From: Eimeria necatrix
Lineage: Eukaryota > Apicomplexa > Conoidasida > Eucoccidiorida > Eimeriidae
Length of the DNA: 64,000 nucleotides
Direction: 5' to 3'
NCBI RefSeq assembly: GCF_000499385.1
Contig: NW_013651690.1
Coordinates: forward strand, 1 to 64,000
Shown here: one piece after another, positions 36,200-45,958 of the stretch
Layout: each line of letters begins with the position of its first letter
Numbering within the stretch: the stretch's first letter is position 1
Notes under the pieces: generated by a model
The model's database searches: none
What the model was told of the DNA's origin: nothing
What the model saw: the letters and a program-made list of their open reading frames with translations, nothing else
Program-made: the position numbers and the translations under genes

Positions 36200-39100
36200 T
36201 CAGTTATTATTTACCTTCTTAGTAGGTGAGCCAAAACGCGTTTTCATCATGTTGATGCGAGACATCTTGTAGTGCTGATGGGTGTTACCAAACGCGCCTA
36301 CAATGTCCTCAACTTTTGGCGGCGGAGGTATGTGAGAGAAGTCAAGCGGCTTTATAATTCGGCTGCCCATGTATACTTTTGATTCTTCATCGCGCTCATG
36401 GATGCTCGGAAGAGCACCGGGGGAAGATGGAGCTGGCTGGCTTGTTGGAGGGTACAGGAATACTGTGGGGCCTTTTTCGTGATTGTGAGAGGGTACGTAC
36501 TCCCAAACGCCTGGCATCGTTGCGGATTCCACAGGCAACGGCTGCTTTTCCTGGGTCTCGCTCTTTTGGCTCACGCCTGCAGTGGTGTGAGCCTGTGGCT
36601 TGGCAGCTGAAATCTGATCCTGCGGGACTTTTACTACTGTTGAAGTTTCAATGGCTGGCCTTTGAGGGGGCTCTATTCCCTTTACTGCATATCGCGCTTC
36701 CTCTATTGCGCGTTCAGCTCTTGCTTCTTGAATTACCATATTCTGAATCACTTTATTGGCTGTCTCCACTACATCCACAAGCTTGCTTTCGTCTTTCAGT
36801 GCACCTGCTTCAGTCGCTGCCAGCAGAACACCATCCCTGACATCCTTCTCAAATTTCTGTCGTTCTTCATGGAGGTAATTGTACTTCGCAGCCTCTATAT
36901 CTTCCAATTTTTCTTCTGACAGCACGGGAGGAGAGCTAGCTGACCCCAAAACAATCAGGCTGCTCTGGTTGTCAGCTTTTAGTGAGCGCCTGCGCTCTGC
37001 TGAGTCAATGTAGAAAAATGACTTAAATAAAGGCAGTGGAGCATGATTTCCTTTTTCATCATGCACCAGTTGGGACACGTTGACAAACTCGCCAGGTGCC
37101 GTGCCTGAAAGTCCGGGGATTCGATAAATCATAGTTCGCTCTATGTTCTCAATACCATCTTCGGGTTGGCTGGCAATCTCCTCACACACAGATTCGTCCT
37201 CTTCGAAATCTAAATCTTGTTGGGCGCACCGAGCATCCAATATTGCCTTTTCACGTGCAGCTTGCGCTCGCCGTTGACGCACCTGCTTGCTCTTCTCCGG
37301 AATGGCCCTAAGTGGGTCATCTAACATGATAAGCGGCAAATACTTTGATGGCATGACTCCTTGGGGAGGCATGTATGCCATTTCGGCAGCCATGCTCCCT
37401 GGGAAAAGTCGGCGCCCCTGTACTGCGGCTTCTTGCATTTCTTTAGCGTATTGATGAGCCCGCTGGACAGCCATTGCAGCATCATTGATGACGCAATCAT
37501 CCACGCCAGCCAACATGAACTTCGCGAGAACTCCCTCAGAATGAGAAGCAGTCACATCTTTTATTTTTGCTCGAGCAGCAACTTGAGCTTTGATAAGCTC
37601 GACATGCTCTCGCATTCTCCTGTTCCTCTCCTGTAACGCCCTGAGGCGCTCCTCCTCCGCCTGCCGACTCCGCTCTTTCTCTTGAGCTGCTTTCTCGAGT
37701 GCCTTCTTTCGTTCCGATTCTCTCTTCTCGAGCTGCTCTGCAGCCTGGATGATAGTGTACTGCGCAGTGTGTGCATACCGGTGCAAGACAGACAGCTGAG
37801 GAAGATCGCCCTTTTCGTGGCAGCGCTGTAAGTATGCATAGGCTTCAGAAAAGGACAAGAACGCCTCATCCCAAGAGCCAAGGCAGTCCTTTACAATCTC
37901 CAGTCTCCCGATTTTCACCCAGTGCTCGAATGTAGCCCACCGCCCGTTGAACAGCAAAACGCGCATCAGCGAAGCCACTAGAGGCGCGCAATCCACGTGA
38001 AGCGCCTCCCTTGTGGTTGTTTCCACGAATTTAATGAACACTTCTGCATGTTTGAGTGATCTGTCAAAAATAGAGTCCCTCACCATACCTCCTACCCACT
38101 GTCCAAGATACAGTTGGGCCAGCAGCAAGTTGCAGGCTGCATACAGCCAGTGCTGCGTACCCAAAACAACTTCGATGCTTTTGATCAAAGAAGCGACGTC
38201 TACTGTCCACTGCGGGGTTGTAGGGAAATTGAACTTGCTCTGCAACTTCACGTAGAGCCTCTCAAAGTAATCTTCCATGCCTATCGGCATATCGTCATCA
38301 GTGAAGCGGCCACTGCATGAACTGCATATCCAAATGCCGTTGCCGTTTCTTTGACAGTACATTGGAGGAGGAGGCGGCTCGATTGGTGCTACATATTCAG
38401 CAGTTGCAGTAGAGCTACACTCAGCATTGCTGAGAGACCGCGCTGATTGGTCTTCACTTTGTGACTCTGCCTGTCCCAACTCTGTGCTTTTGCTGGCACA
38501 TGAATTCATGGCATATACAGACAGCATCAATGAAGTAGAGGTATGTGCCGACAGCTTGCCTGAACCGAACAACTTCTGTTTTGTTTCACAGTCAGACATT
38601 TCCTCGGGCGACCGGTCGCTGTTTGAGGCGCTGTCTGTGAAATCATTGGACCCTCGAGTGCCTTCGTCGCTTGCCAAAAAGCCCTCGCCGAAGTCACTCC
38701 TTTCTTCATCTCTGCATTCGGAAGGCGAAGATCCCACATCAAGTAAAGCAGCATCGTCTTCTCCTGCTGGCTCAGATGCTGCAGAGCGTCCCATTTCATC
38801 GTCACTGGACTGCATGATGGGCTTGCTTTCGTCGTCAGAGGACTGTATGATGGGCTTGCTTTCGTCGTCAGAGGCCTGGGCAGAAGTGTCCTCTCCGTCA
38901 GTTGTGCCTGGCTCCACAGGAGAAAATTTCCTGTCGCCTTGGGGCTCCTTTTCCTCACATGAATCCTCTCGTTTTTTTGTGTCTTCAGCAGCAACGTCAC
39001 TTGGCGGAGGTGCAGTAGGGACGTCTGCCCCAGAGTCAACAATTTTCAGCTTTGTAGGACGGCATGATGGGCACAGTATTCGCCTTTCTTTTTCCTTCAT

Positions 39101-40864
39101 AGAACCACAACGGGTGCAATTGCACGTGAAGCATTTAGTATGCAGAAGCCGCTTGTTGCGGAATGCAGCCGAGGTGTATAGCTGATCAATGTATGACATT
39201 GTTAATTTCTCTCCACGAGATATGTCGCGAGTCGCAAAGTAAACCAAGAGCCCTTCAAGGTTGCGGTAGGTGACATTTGGCTCGCATGAGTGATTCACCT
39301 TTGCAGCCTTGGGGTACAAACCCCATCGGCCTTCTGAGGGCATTCCGTGGGCATTTCTCTTCATCTTTGCGAGAAATGACTTGAAAGGCTTCGCCAAATC
39401 AATGCGCTTATTTGCCCTGGCCAAGAGAATGCACCACAGAGATTCGTCTTTAGAAAGATCAGAATCGAATCCTTGAAGAGTTTCCAATACAGCCTTTTGC
39501 TCGTCGTTAAGGCTTGTAAAGGTCGTCCACATCGAATCCGACTCAATTTCGCATGTCAGCAGCGGCATCTCGACAAAAACCACCTGGCCTTTTTTCAGCT
39601 CCACTGTAGAAAAGAGGCCTTTGCCCCCCACATCTGGATCGTCGCGAGTTTCGACGACCTCTTCGGCAAATGCGGCGAGTTCTTTACGTGATTCTTTGCA
39701 TAGTTCCAATATTTTTGGAAGAAAAAGCGTGGAGTTTTCGTTTTTCGCAAGACTTTTTGGTGGTTCTGCCTCCAAGTCTTGCGTGGTTGTGCTCGAGGGC
39801 TCTTCCTGGAAAAACATATCTTTGCAGAGTTTGTCGAAGCATGCGTCTGCAAGAGGGATGTCTGCTGAGTGTTCATCGCCCTTGTCAGCCTGTTCCTTAG
39901 ACCATACATACTTGCCCATAGTGTAAATAACTGGCTTGTTTATAGCATCGTATACTTCTTTGTCTTCTTTTGTGTGAATATGCTTGATGTCTACAGTTCC
40001 AGGTGCTCTCTTTGGAATGCTTGCGAGAAACTTTGCTGCTGCTGTTCTTCCTACCTCACTAGAGCTTTCCTTATGAGCTCCAGAAACGCCTCTGCTGGGG
40101 TCTACCACAGGCTCGAGGTATATTGGTGAAGGCCTGCGGCGAGTTGCTTCCGTTCTGGTTGGGCAGACAATACTCTCAACACCCGAATAATTGCTGGTTT
40201 CACGGCTCACAGTATTAACGTTGCTTCCTATAGGCCGTACATGTTTGCTTCCCACCACCTCAACATAATCAGGTGGTACTTCAGATGTCTCTGCCGGCCT
40301 TTTCAGTAGCTTGCAGGGTTCTCCACTGAGGGACCCTACCTTTTGCTTTACGGGCCCAACGAATGCCTTCGTTACTTCACGCACTGGAATGACTTGAGTA
40401 AACGTGGGGCTTTGCTTCCTGGCGAGGTAAGCTGCTGCTTGTGGACCGAGCTTGTGAGGGCGAGGTGTAACAGACCTTACGGGGATTGGCGTAGGGGGGC
40501 TGAAGGATTCTTCCTCTTGTGGGGGATCCTGCGGAGGGGGCTCGACCCCAAGGAGCTGAGCTAATGTGTACTCGGAGGCATGCCTGGCTGGTATGTTAAA
40601 CTGCTGTAGATTTTCGACGAGCTGCTCATATGGAATGTTCCCTGTACCGTCGGCTGGGTTTGTCCATCGCTTGATGTGATCGGGTGCGACTGCTGCGAAG
40701 TGGCTCAGCCAGTTTTGCCCCATATTTTCACTGAACTCTGAAGTTTTACCATTTCCTTCTGCAGGTGGTGCCTCCTTGTTGCCGGAGGTGTGGTCGGTTG
40801 CGCCTAGAACCCTGGCGACCAGCGAGCGAAGCCCAGACAAGGGCTCAGAACCAGAAGAGTCCAT
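36200..40864 (-). CDS. SMYD-like SET-domain protein (putative lysine methyltransferase)
   Basis: A single uninterrupted 1554-codon frame, striking among intron-rich neighbours. Residues 1-400 are low complexity with Pro/Ser/Lys-rich stretches. The SET core spans about 405-560: GGKGLFSTVELKKGQ, VNHSCEPNVTYR (the SAM/active-site NHSCxPN motif, near 521) and ISRGEKLTMSYIDQL. Post-SET cysteines CFTCNCTRC and CPSC follow (about 580-605). An acidic disordered insert of about 250 residues, with a tandem SSDDESKPI repeat, separates them from a second Cys pair (GIWICSSC). Then comes a helical TPR-like region like the SMYD C-terminal domain, and a charged coiled-coil and disordered tail to the stop. 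No MYND finger is visible. The apicomplexan AKMT is a related SMYD-type enzyme but much shorter, so this is probably a different family member. Substrate unknown. Confidence 0.82.
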   Translation of the reverse strand: MDSSGSEPLSGLRSLVARVLGATDHTSGNKEAPPAEGNGKTSEFSENMGQNWLSHFAAVAPDHIKRWTNPADGTGNIPYEQLVENLQQFNIPARHASEYTLAQLLGVEPPPQDPPQEEESFSPPTPIPVRSVTPRPHKLGPQAAAYLARKQSPTFTQVIPVREVTKAFVGPVKQKVGSLSGEPCKLLKRPAETSEVPPDYVEVVGSKHVRPIGSNVNTVSRETSNYSGVESIVCPTRTEATRRRPSPIYLEPVVDPSRGVSGAHKESSSEVGRTAAAKFLASIPKRAPGTVDIKHIHTKEDKEVYDAINKPVIYTMGKYVWSKEQADKGDEHSADIPLADACFDKLCKDMFFQEEPSSTTTQDLEAEPPKSLAKNENSTLFLPKILELCKESRKELAAFAEEVVETRDDPDVGGKGLFSTVELKKGQVVFVEMPLLTCEIESDSMWTTFTSLNDEQKAVLETLQGFDSDLSKDESLWCILLARANKRIDLAKPFKSFLAKMKRNAHGMPSEGRWGLYPKAAKVNHSCEPNVTYRNLEGLLVYFATRDISRGEKLTMSYIDQLYTSAAFRNKRLLHTKCFTCNCTRCGSMKEKERRILCPSCRPTKLKIVDSGADVPTAPPPSDVAAEDTKKREDSCEEKEPQGDRKFSPVEPGTTDGEDTSAQASDDESKPIIQSSDDESKPIMQSSDDEMGRSAASEPAGEDDAALLDVGSSPSECRDEERSDFGEGFLASDEGTRGSNDFTDSASNSDRSPEEMSDCETKQKLFGSGKLSAHTSTSLMLSVYAMNSCASKSTELGQAESQSEDQSARSLSNAECSSTATAEYVAPIEPPPPPMYCQRNGNGIWICSSCSGRFTDDDMPIGMEDYFERLYVKLQSKFNFPTTPQWTVDVASLIKSIEVVLGTQHWLYAACNLLLAQLYLGQWVGGMVRDSIFDRSLKHAEVFIKFVETTTREALHVDCAPLVASLMRVLLFNGRWATFEHWVKIGRLEIVKDCLGSWDEAFLSFSEAYAYLQRCHEKGDLPQLSVLHRYAHTAQYTIIQAAEQLEKRESERKKALEKAAQEKERSRQAEEERLRALQERNRRMREHVELIKAQVAARAKIKDVTASHSEGVLAKFMLAGVDDCVINDAAMAVQRAHQYAKEMQEAAVQGRRLFPGSMAAEMAYMPPQGVMPSKYLPLIMLDDPLRAIPEKSKQVRQRRAQAAREKAILDARCAQQDLDFEEDESVCEEIASQPEDGIENIERTMIYRIPGLSGTAPGEFVNVSQLVHDEKGNHAPLPLFKSFFYIDSAERRRSLKADNQSSLIVLGSASSPPVLSEEKLEDIEAAKYNYLHEERQKFEKDVRDGVLLAATEAGALKDESKLVDVVETANKVIQNMVIQEARAERAIEEARYAVKGIEPPQRPAIETSTVVKVPQDQISAAKPQAHTTAGVSQKSETQEKQPLPVESATMPGVWEYVPSHNHEKGPTVFLYPPTSQPAPSSPGALPSIHERDEESKVYMGSRIIKPLDFSHIPPPPKVEDIVGAFGNTHQHYKMSRINMMKTRFGSPTKKVNNN
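38808..38873 (-). repeat. 33-bp tandem duplication in the SET gene
   Basis: Two copies (38808-38840 and 38841-38873) differ at one base and stay in frame; each encodes 11 residues of the SSDDESKPI-type acidic repeat. They fall in the disordered insert, so length variation here should not harm the fold. Confidence 0.9.
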
Positions 40865-41463
40865 GTTGAGACCTTTGTCCCCCTAACAACAAGAACTTCT
40901 ACCAGTGTCGTGTTTTGCAAAGTCGGAAGCGTGAGGAATTTTGGAGATCCTATGGAGCGCTAGTCTCCGCCGGTGAACATCGGCAGCGCCGTCAGCAGTG
41001 TAGCGACTCAAGATAAACGGTGATGCGGCGCTAAAGGCCATAACTTAGGAATAATAAAGAAGAGTGTGTATTCAGCGGATATTCAAAAAAAAGGGAGAAA
41101 GAGGGGAAAACATGGGCCGTCCTTCGGCTACGGCAGCGAGCCTCCCTGCTAACTGGCGGACCAGCAGCTGACCAGGCACCTCAACGTTTCTAACGCAAAA
41201 TATTCGGCGCTTTTCTGGGTATGAAAAGGAAACTATTAATGCCTCCAACTTGTTCTACCTGCTCTCTCTAGTTGTGGGGGGCAAAGCGGCTTTCTTGAAA
41301 GTGGCGGAAGCACTGCTGCCGCCTTACTGTCGGAGGCGCTAGCACCTTCGAGAACCTGGTGCAGTGCCGCCTGGGTCCCCTTTCGTTACTACCCGCCCCA
41401 CTAGAAATGACTCTTCAACTTGAAAGCAGTGGGCTTCATTTGTAGTTTGGTATTGGTCTTCTT
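40865..41463. other. Upstream region of the SET gene
   Basis: No ORF of note. Expected to hold the promoter and 5' UTR of the minus-strand SET gene. It includes an A-rich patch near 41085-41110. Confidence 0.4.
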
Positions 41464-41700
41464 TTAGTGATTTATGCGGCGTTGTAACTTGGTCTCAATG
41501 ACTAGCCCACAGACTTCACCGGCGGTTGCGCGATCGAACCATCCACGCAGTTTCCCAACAGAAAAGGCATACCACAGCAGAACTAAGCCAGTAATGTAGG
41601 GCGGCACCCTTCGTGTCTCGATATAGCCCTCGGGTTTCCTGGGCAGAACCACGTGAAGCTGACGCCACTGTGAAGACGAGGAATTCTCTACGCTCGTCAT
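41464..41700 (-). CDS. Small single-TM protein, hypothetical
   Basis: A 78-residue frame starting at a true ATG and ending in TAA. It has a polar N-terminus, one clear hydrophobic span (YITGLVLLWYAFSVG) and a mixed, basic C-terminus. The layout is like small accessory subunits of mitochondrial inner-membrane complexes, but I recognise no family. It could be a chance ORF; the balanced composition and the well-formed membrane span favour a real gene. Confidence 0.4.
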   Translation of the reverse strand: MTSVENSSSSQWRQLHVVLPRKPEGYIETRRVPPYITGLVLLWYAFSVGKLRGWFDRATAGEVCGLVIETKLQRRINH

Positions 41701-43771
41701 GTAAAAAAAAGTTAAGACCCTCGCAAGTGCCTACACTCTTCAGGCAGCAAAGTCGATGGCTCTTTTATCTGCGCTTACTATGAAAGGCATACTTTGTTCA
41801 TTCCATGCAAATGGGGTTCGTCACCCAGAGACCCCGCACCCTGATAACTACAGCACAAAACTTATTCCCTTAGAAACGAATCACTACAGAAACTGCCGTA
41901 CCAAACTCCATGGAAGTTATTAATTGCCACGGCACCACCGATAGTATCTGGCAATCTGTTGAAGATAGCCTTTCCCCTCCACCGTAAATTCACCGTGGCC
42001 AGTGCGGCGGAGCAGCGTTTGATACGCTGTGGTTCAATGCCATAAGCCATAAGCAAAACTATCTTAAGGGGAGCATGACAAACGTGAGTGGCTGTTAGCA
42101 ACAAGTTGTTTAGATATTGCGCAGCAAAAACATACGGAAGGGCCCTACTTAATCAAACTGACGCGCTTTCAAAAACCTGTGCTGGCTTCGTCAAAAAATC
42201 TTAGAAAAAAAGGCTCACACTTGAGTGCAAAAGTTTTCCTCATATAGCTCGTAAGGGAAGTTTAAAGGAGCCCGTTAGGTAACACTTCTAGGCTTCATTG
42301 CTTCCAGAGAAAATAAGCACCCCAGCACCATCACATAACGACACGCGGAAAACGAAGTAACGAACGAAGCGACGAATGGCGACCTCACGCTCGTGAACGA
42401 AGCAGCTTAGGTAGGATACCGCTCTAGCTGCATGCCAGCACTAAGATAGCCAATGACGGTAGGAGAGCGCTCTGAGTGCATGCGAGAAGATTTGCAGCGT
42501 CGATACGAGCGCTCTCATTGCATATGAGCAGCATGATCGCCAGCGCCCACACAAGTACTCCAAAGTGTCCTGCACTCTGAATCAGACAACAGCTGCCCAG
42601 TTGTGGCGCTACACTGTACACGCAACGTATAAACTGAAGAGAATTGCCACTGCGCCTTGGCGACCCAGTCGTTATGGTCCCTGCCGATGTGGTTTCCTGT
42701 CTCCTCAAACTTACTGTACAAGACAATTCACCACGCCCCACTAAGATGCACCTCTATTTCATGGAGCCGTGCTGCTGCAGTCCGTGCATCTGCATTCCAA
42801 AATAGACGTGTGAGACGTGTGACCCTCCTGCTTTCACTCAGTCGTGTCTGTGCTACTGTCCACAGCTGTAAGAAAATTGCCTCACGAACGAAACAGGGAA
42901 GCAGCGTGCGTCAAACAGCGTCTCTGCAAATAGAGCACGTGAACACCCGATGCGCAGTTAATGCCGTTTGTTGTCTACCTTAGTTGCTACCCCACGACCG
43001 TCACAGCAAGAACCTTGAAGCACAGCTTGTGCACCACTACTCCCAGCGAACAACGGAAGTCAATCGGTAATCGCCCTCAGTATGTTCCAGCACCCCACAG
43101 CTACGTATTGTTGCCTTGAGGATATTTGTGCTAATCTTGAGGAACAAAAGGGAAGTTCCCTTGAATGATCACAACCGGAACTACGGAGCTGCGGTGCTTG
43201 CAGGCTTTCCAGTTTTCTGGCTCTTTTATATATATATTATATATAGCCGCATATTCCCAAAGCTTCAGATCACTGATTTCGTGGTTCGCTACACGTTGAA
43301 GCCGGCAGAAAGTATCACGGTATTCAGTCCCGCATCAGTTAGTTGGAAAAGTACCGTTATGCGTGGAGGACGTCACCTGCTGTAGTTGTGAGCGAGGACA
43401 CTACCAACACAGACAGGGTATCGTGCTAAACTGTAGTTTGCTTTGCTGTCGTGCTGGGCAAGCCCATCCAAATGCACTTGGTTCCAATATAAACACCTAG
43501 CTGTCATGCCAACAATGCAAAGGACGATCTACTGGCAAAAGTTCACATCTGCATGCACACTCGTTGCGCCGGAACACAAAGATTCGCCAGCCCCTGATAG
43601 AAACATAGACGCTTAGCTGATTGCGTTAAGCATTAAAATGCATAGTACGGATACTCCAACCGCTCGACTTTTGCAGAACTGTAGCCGCAAAATCTCTACC
43701 ATGGCTTTGTCGTGTGCCGACTCATGGTTCAGTGCTACAAATGACCCAACGGCTGAATCCTGGGGCTCAAG
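41701..43771. other. Intergenic, no gene recognised
   Basis: Roughly 2 kb upstream of the small minus ORF and downstream of the ARM-repeat gene. Short ORFs (for example 42424-42741 - and 43116-43385 +, the latter without an ATG start) have no recognisable features. A TA-type microsatellite of about 25 bases lies near 43229-43247. Confidence 0.5.
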
Positions 43772-45958
43772 TCAGGCTTTAATGGCTCGCGATGAAAGCG
43801 CCGTGAAGTACTGCAAGATGCTGTGTGCCTTTGTGGCGACATTGTAGTCAGGAAAGTACCGCATGCGAGCCAGCTTGATGTCTCCCTGCAGATAAACGTA
43901 AATGCCTCGAACAAGAATAGTCTTACGAGTTCCATAACCAAGGGACTTGCGGAAGCGAGACTCCACTGAACACAGACTAACTTGAGCTCGCCATGTAGCG
44001 TGAAAAAGGCTGCCTCTCACCTGAACCGCTTGGAACAGCCGGGCGTAGGGGTTCTCGGGAAGGTCCAGCGACTTCCCTTCTTGGACGCCGACCTCCAGAA
44101 TATTCTCCAAGCCTCTAAGAATAGCTTTGCAGAGCTTTAAGCTGCCACTGTTCGAAGGGTCACTTTGTGAAACGAGTTCCAACATGTCAGCGATCAAGTG
44201 AAGGCAAGGGTTGGATCCAGTCAAAGATAAAACACATGGTTCATCGAGCTCCTGGGCGAAATAGACATGCGAAGACCCCCTGCCACGCTCCATGAAAGAC
44301 GGTACTCGCGTAGTGCAGCAGACAATAACCCCCACTTGTTGCGGGCTCGCTCTCGACAAGCATGCACACACTGCATACGCGGCCTCAATGCGGGTATTGT
44401 AGTCGGGATCCACTTGAAAGATCTCTAGCAGCAGCGGAAAGGCTTGTGTGTCGATGATCGCCTACAGATGGTCATGGCACAGCTTAAAGAGATGAATATA
44501 ATGCGACAATGACGTGCAAACCTTGAAGTGTCGCAAAACTAGGCAGACAGTGAACTTCGTTGCAGTGGTGTTGTAGTGGTGTTTATGCCCAGTGAATGTA
44601 AAAGAGCGTACCTGGACCTGAGCCGGGGTCTCGCAACCCAAGTTGCCGATGGTGTTGCATGCCCTGGCCCTAGCCATGGGGCTGGCGACTGCCGGATCTG
44701 TCAGCACTTTGACCATAGTGCTAACTGTCCCCATGCCGATAACTTGGTCGATCTGCTGAGTCGTTCCGATGAACGCAATACGCGCAGCAATTGACAGTGC
44801 GTCGAACACGACAGTCTCATCAGAATGACACAGCAGCTTCATAATATGCGGCATCGCCATAGCCTCTAAAACAGCTGACACCCCTTCCGGGCTATCGCAA
44901 AGCGTCACACATGCATTACAGGCCAAAGAGAGACTTGTGGGATCTGTGGACTCCGACATAACGCGAACAAGGAACTGGAGCACCGCTACCTTCATGTCTG
45001 CGCTGCACGAACGGGGATGCACAAGAGCCTCTACGCATCTAACAGCTTCGACACCGGGGTGTAAATTGGCACAGCGGAGAACCGCGGGTAACAGGAGGGG
45101 CCGGCGCACGAGAGACAAGTCCTTTTCGTGTTTAAAGTCCAACGCGAGCTTCGTCAAGAAAGAAAAAATGGCGACACGCAGCTCCATACCACCCGGAGAG
45201 TCGAGAGTTAATTTCTTGAGAATATCAACAACAGCATCCAGGAGGCTGGACGATATCACCCGCAAAGTCTGGGCAAAAGTGCCACGGCAAAGACGCTGAA
45301 GTAAAAGGATGGACTCGAGCTGCAGGTGGGGATGCGGCATGCGCAACGAATCAACGACATGTGGCACTAAGCACATATCTATAAACTCATCAATGCAGAT
45401 ATCCAGCAACGGCCCGCTCCGCACGTCTGTCCCGCTGGGGAGCGCACCTATGGGGGTGGCACCCGCCGGGTTCACGACTGCGCCATCTTGCCTGCTGCTG
45501 AGGGACCTGCGGTACGCTTGCGTTGCTTCGAGACGCAACGCAATGTCTGCGGATTTCAAGTTTGCCATCACGCGAAGGCCGTTGTCATACGTTAACGAAG
45601 AGTTGCCCAGCTGGTTGACGAGACTGTCCAGCGCGTTTTCAAGGGACGCGGTTGCCGCACAGGCCTCATTAAAGGCACTCATTGCGGATGCTGGGGATGC
45701 GACCTGCGTCGGCGCCTCCTTACCCTTCTCCGGTCCCGTCTGCATCTCCTCCTGCATGTCCTGCTGCGACTCGGACCGAGGGGAGGCCTGTGGAGGGGCT
45801 TGCTGCATGCCCTGGAAGCCTGCAATGGGAGCCGCTACAGCCCCTGCAACGACTTCCGGTTCAAAAACGGGTGGGGACTGAATGAACATACTTGAAGATG
45901 ACGCGGGTGCCCCCTGAGGGTCATTCCCAGGGGACGAAGCCGGGGGGCTGAACCCCAT
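43772..45958 (-). CDS. Importin-alpha-like ARM-repeat protein lacking IBB
   Basis: Three exons on the minus strand (45958-44612, 44461-44021, 43885-43772) join at codon boundaries with CAG|GTACGC and CAG|GTGAGA donors, giving 633 residues. Residues 1-150 are Pro/Gln/Ala-rich. After that come ARM-type helical repeats; the first (IALRLEATQAYRRSLSSR) matches the LxATxxxRKLLSxE start of the importin-alpha ARM domain, and the end (ENPYARLFQAV) matches its C-terminal region. No Arg/Lys-rich importin-beta-binding segment is present. The Trp/Asn ladder that holds classical nuclear localisation signals is largely absent (LESILLLQRL, DALSIAARIA and EAAYAVCACL where WxxxN is expected). So it is probably not a standard cargo receptor; it may be a divergent paralogue or another ARM scaffold. 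Confidence 0.72.

Noticed and set aside
38427..39185. A 252-codon + strand ORF opposite the SET gene
   Set aside because: It overlaps the SET-gene insert and post-SET coding region on the other strand, and its Ser-rich content mirrors the acidic codons there.
45309..45881. A 190-codon + strand ORF opposite the ARM-repeat gene
   Set aside because: Antisense shadow of the conserved ARM exon.
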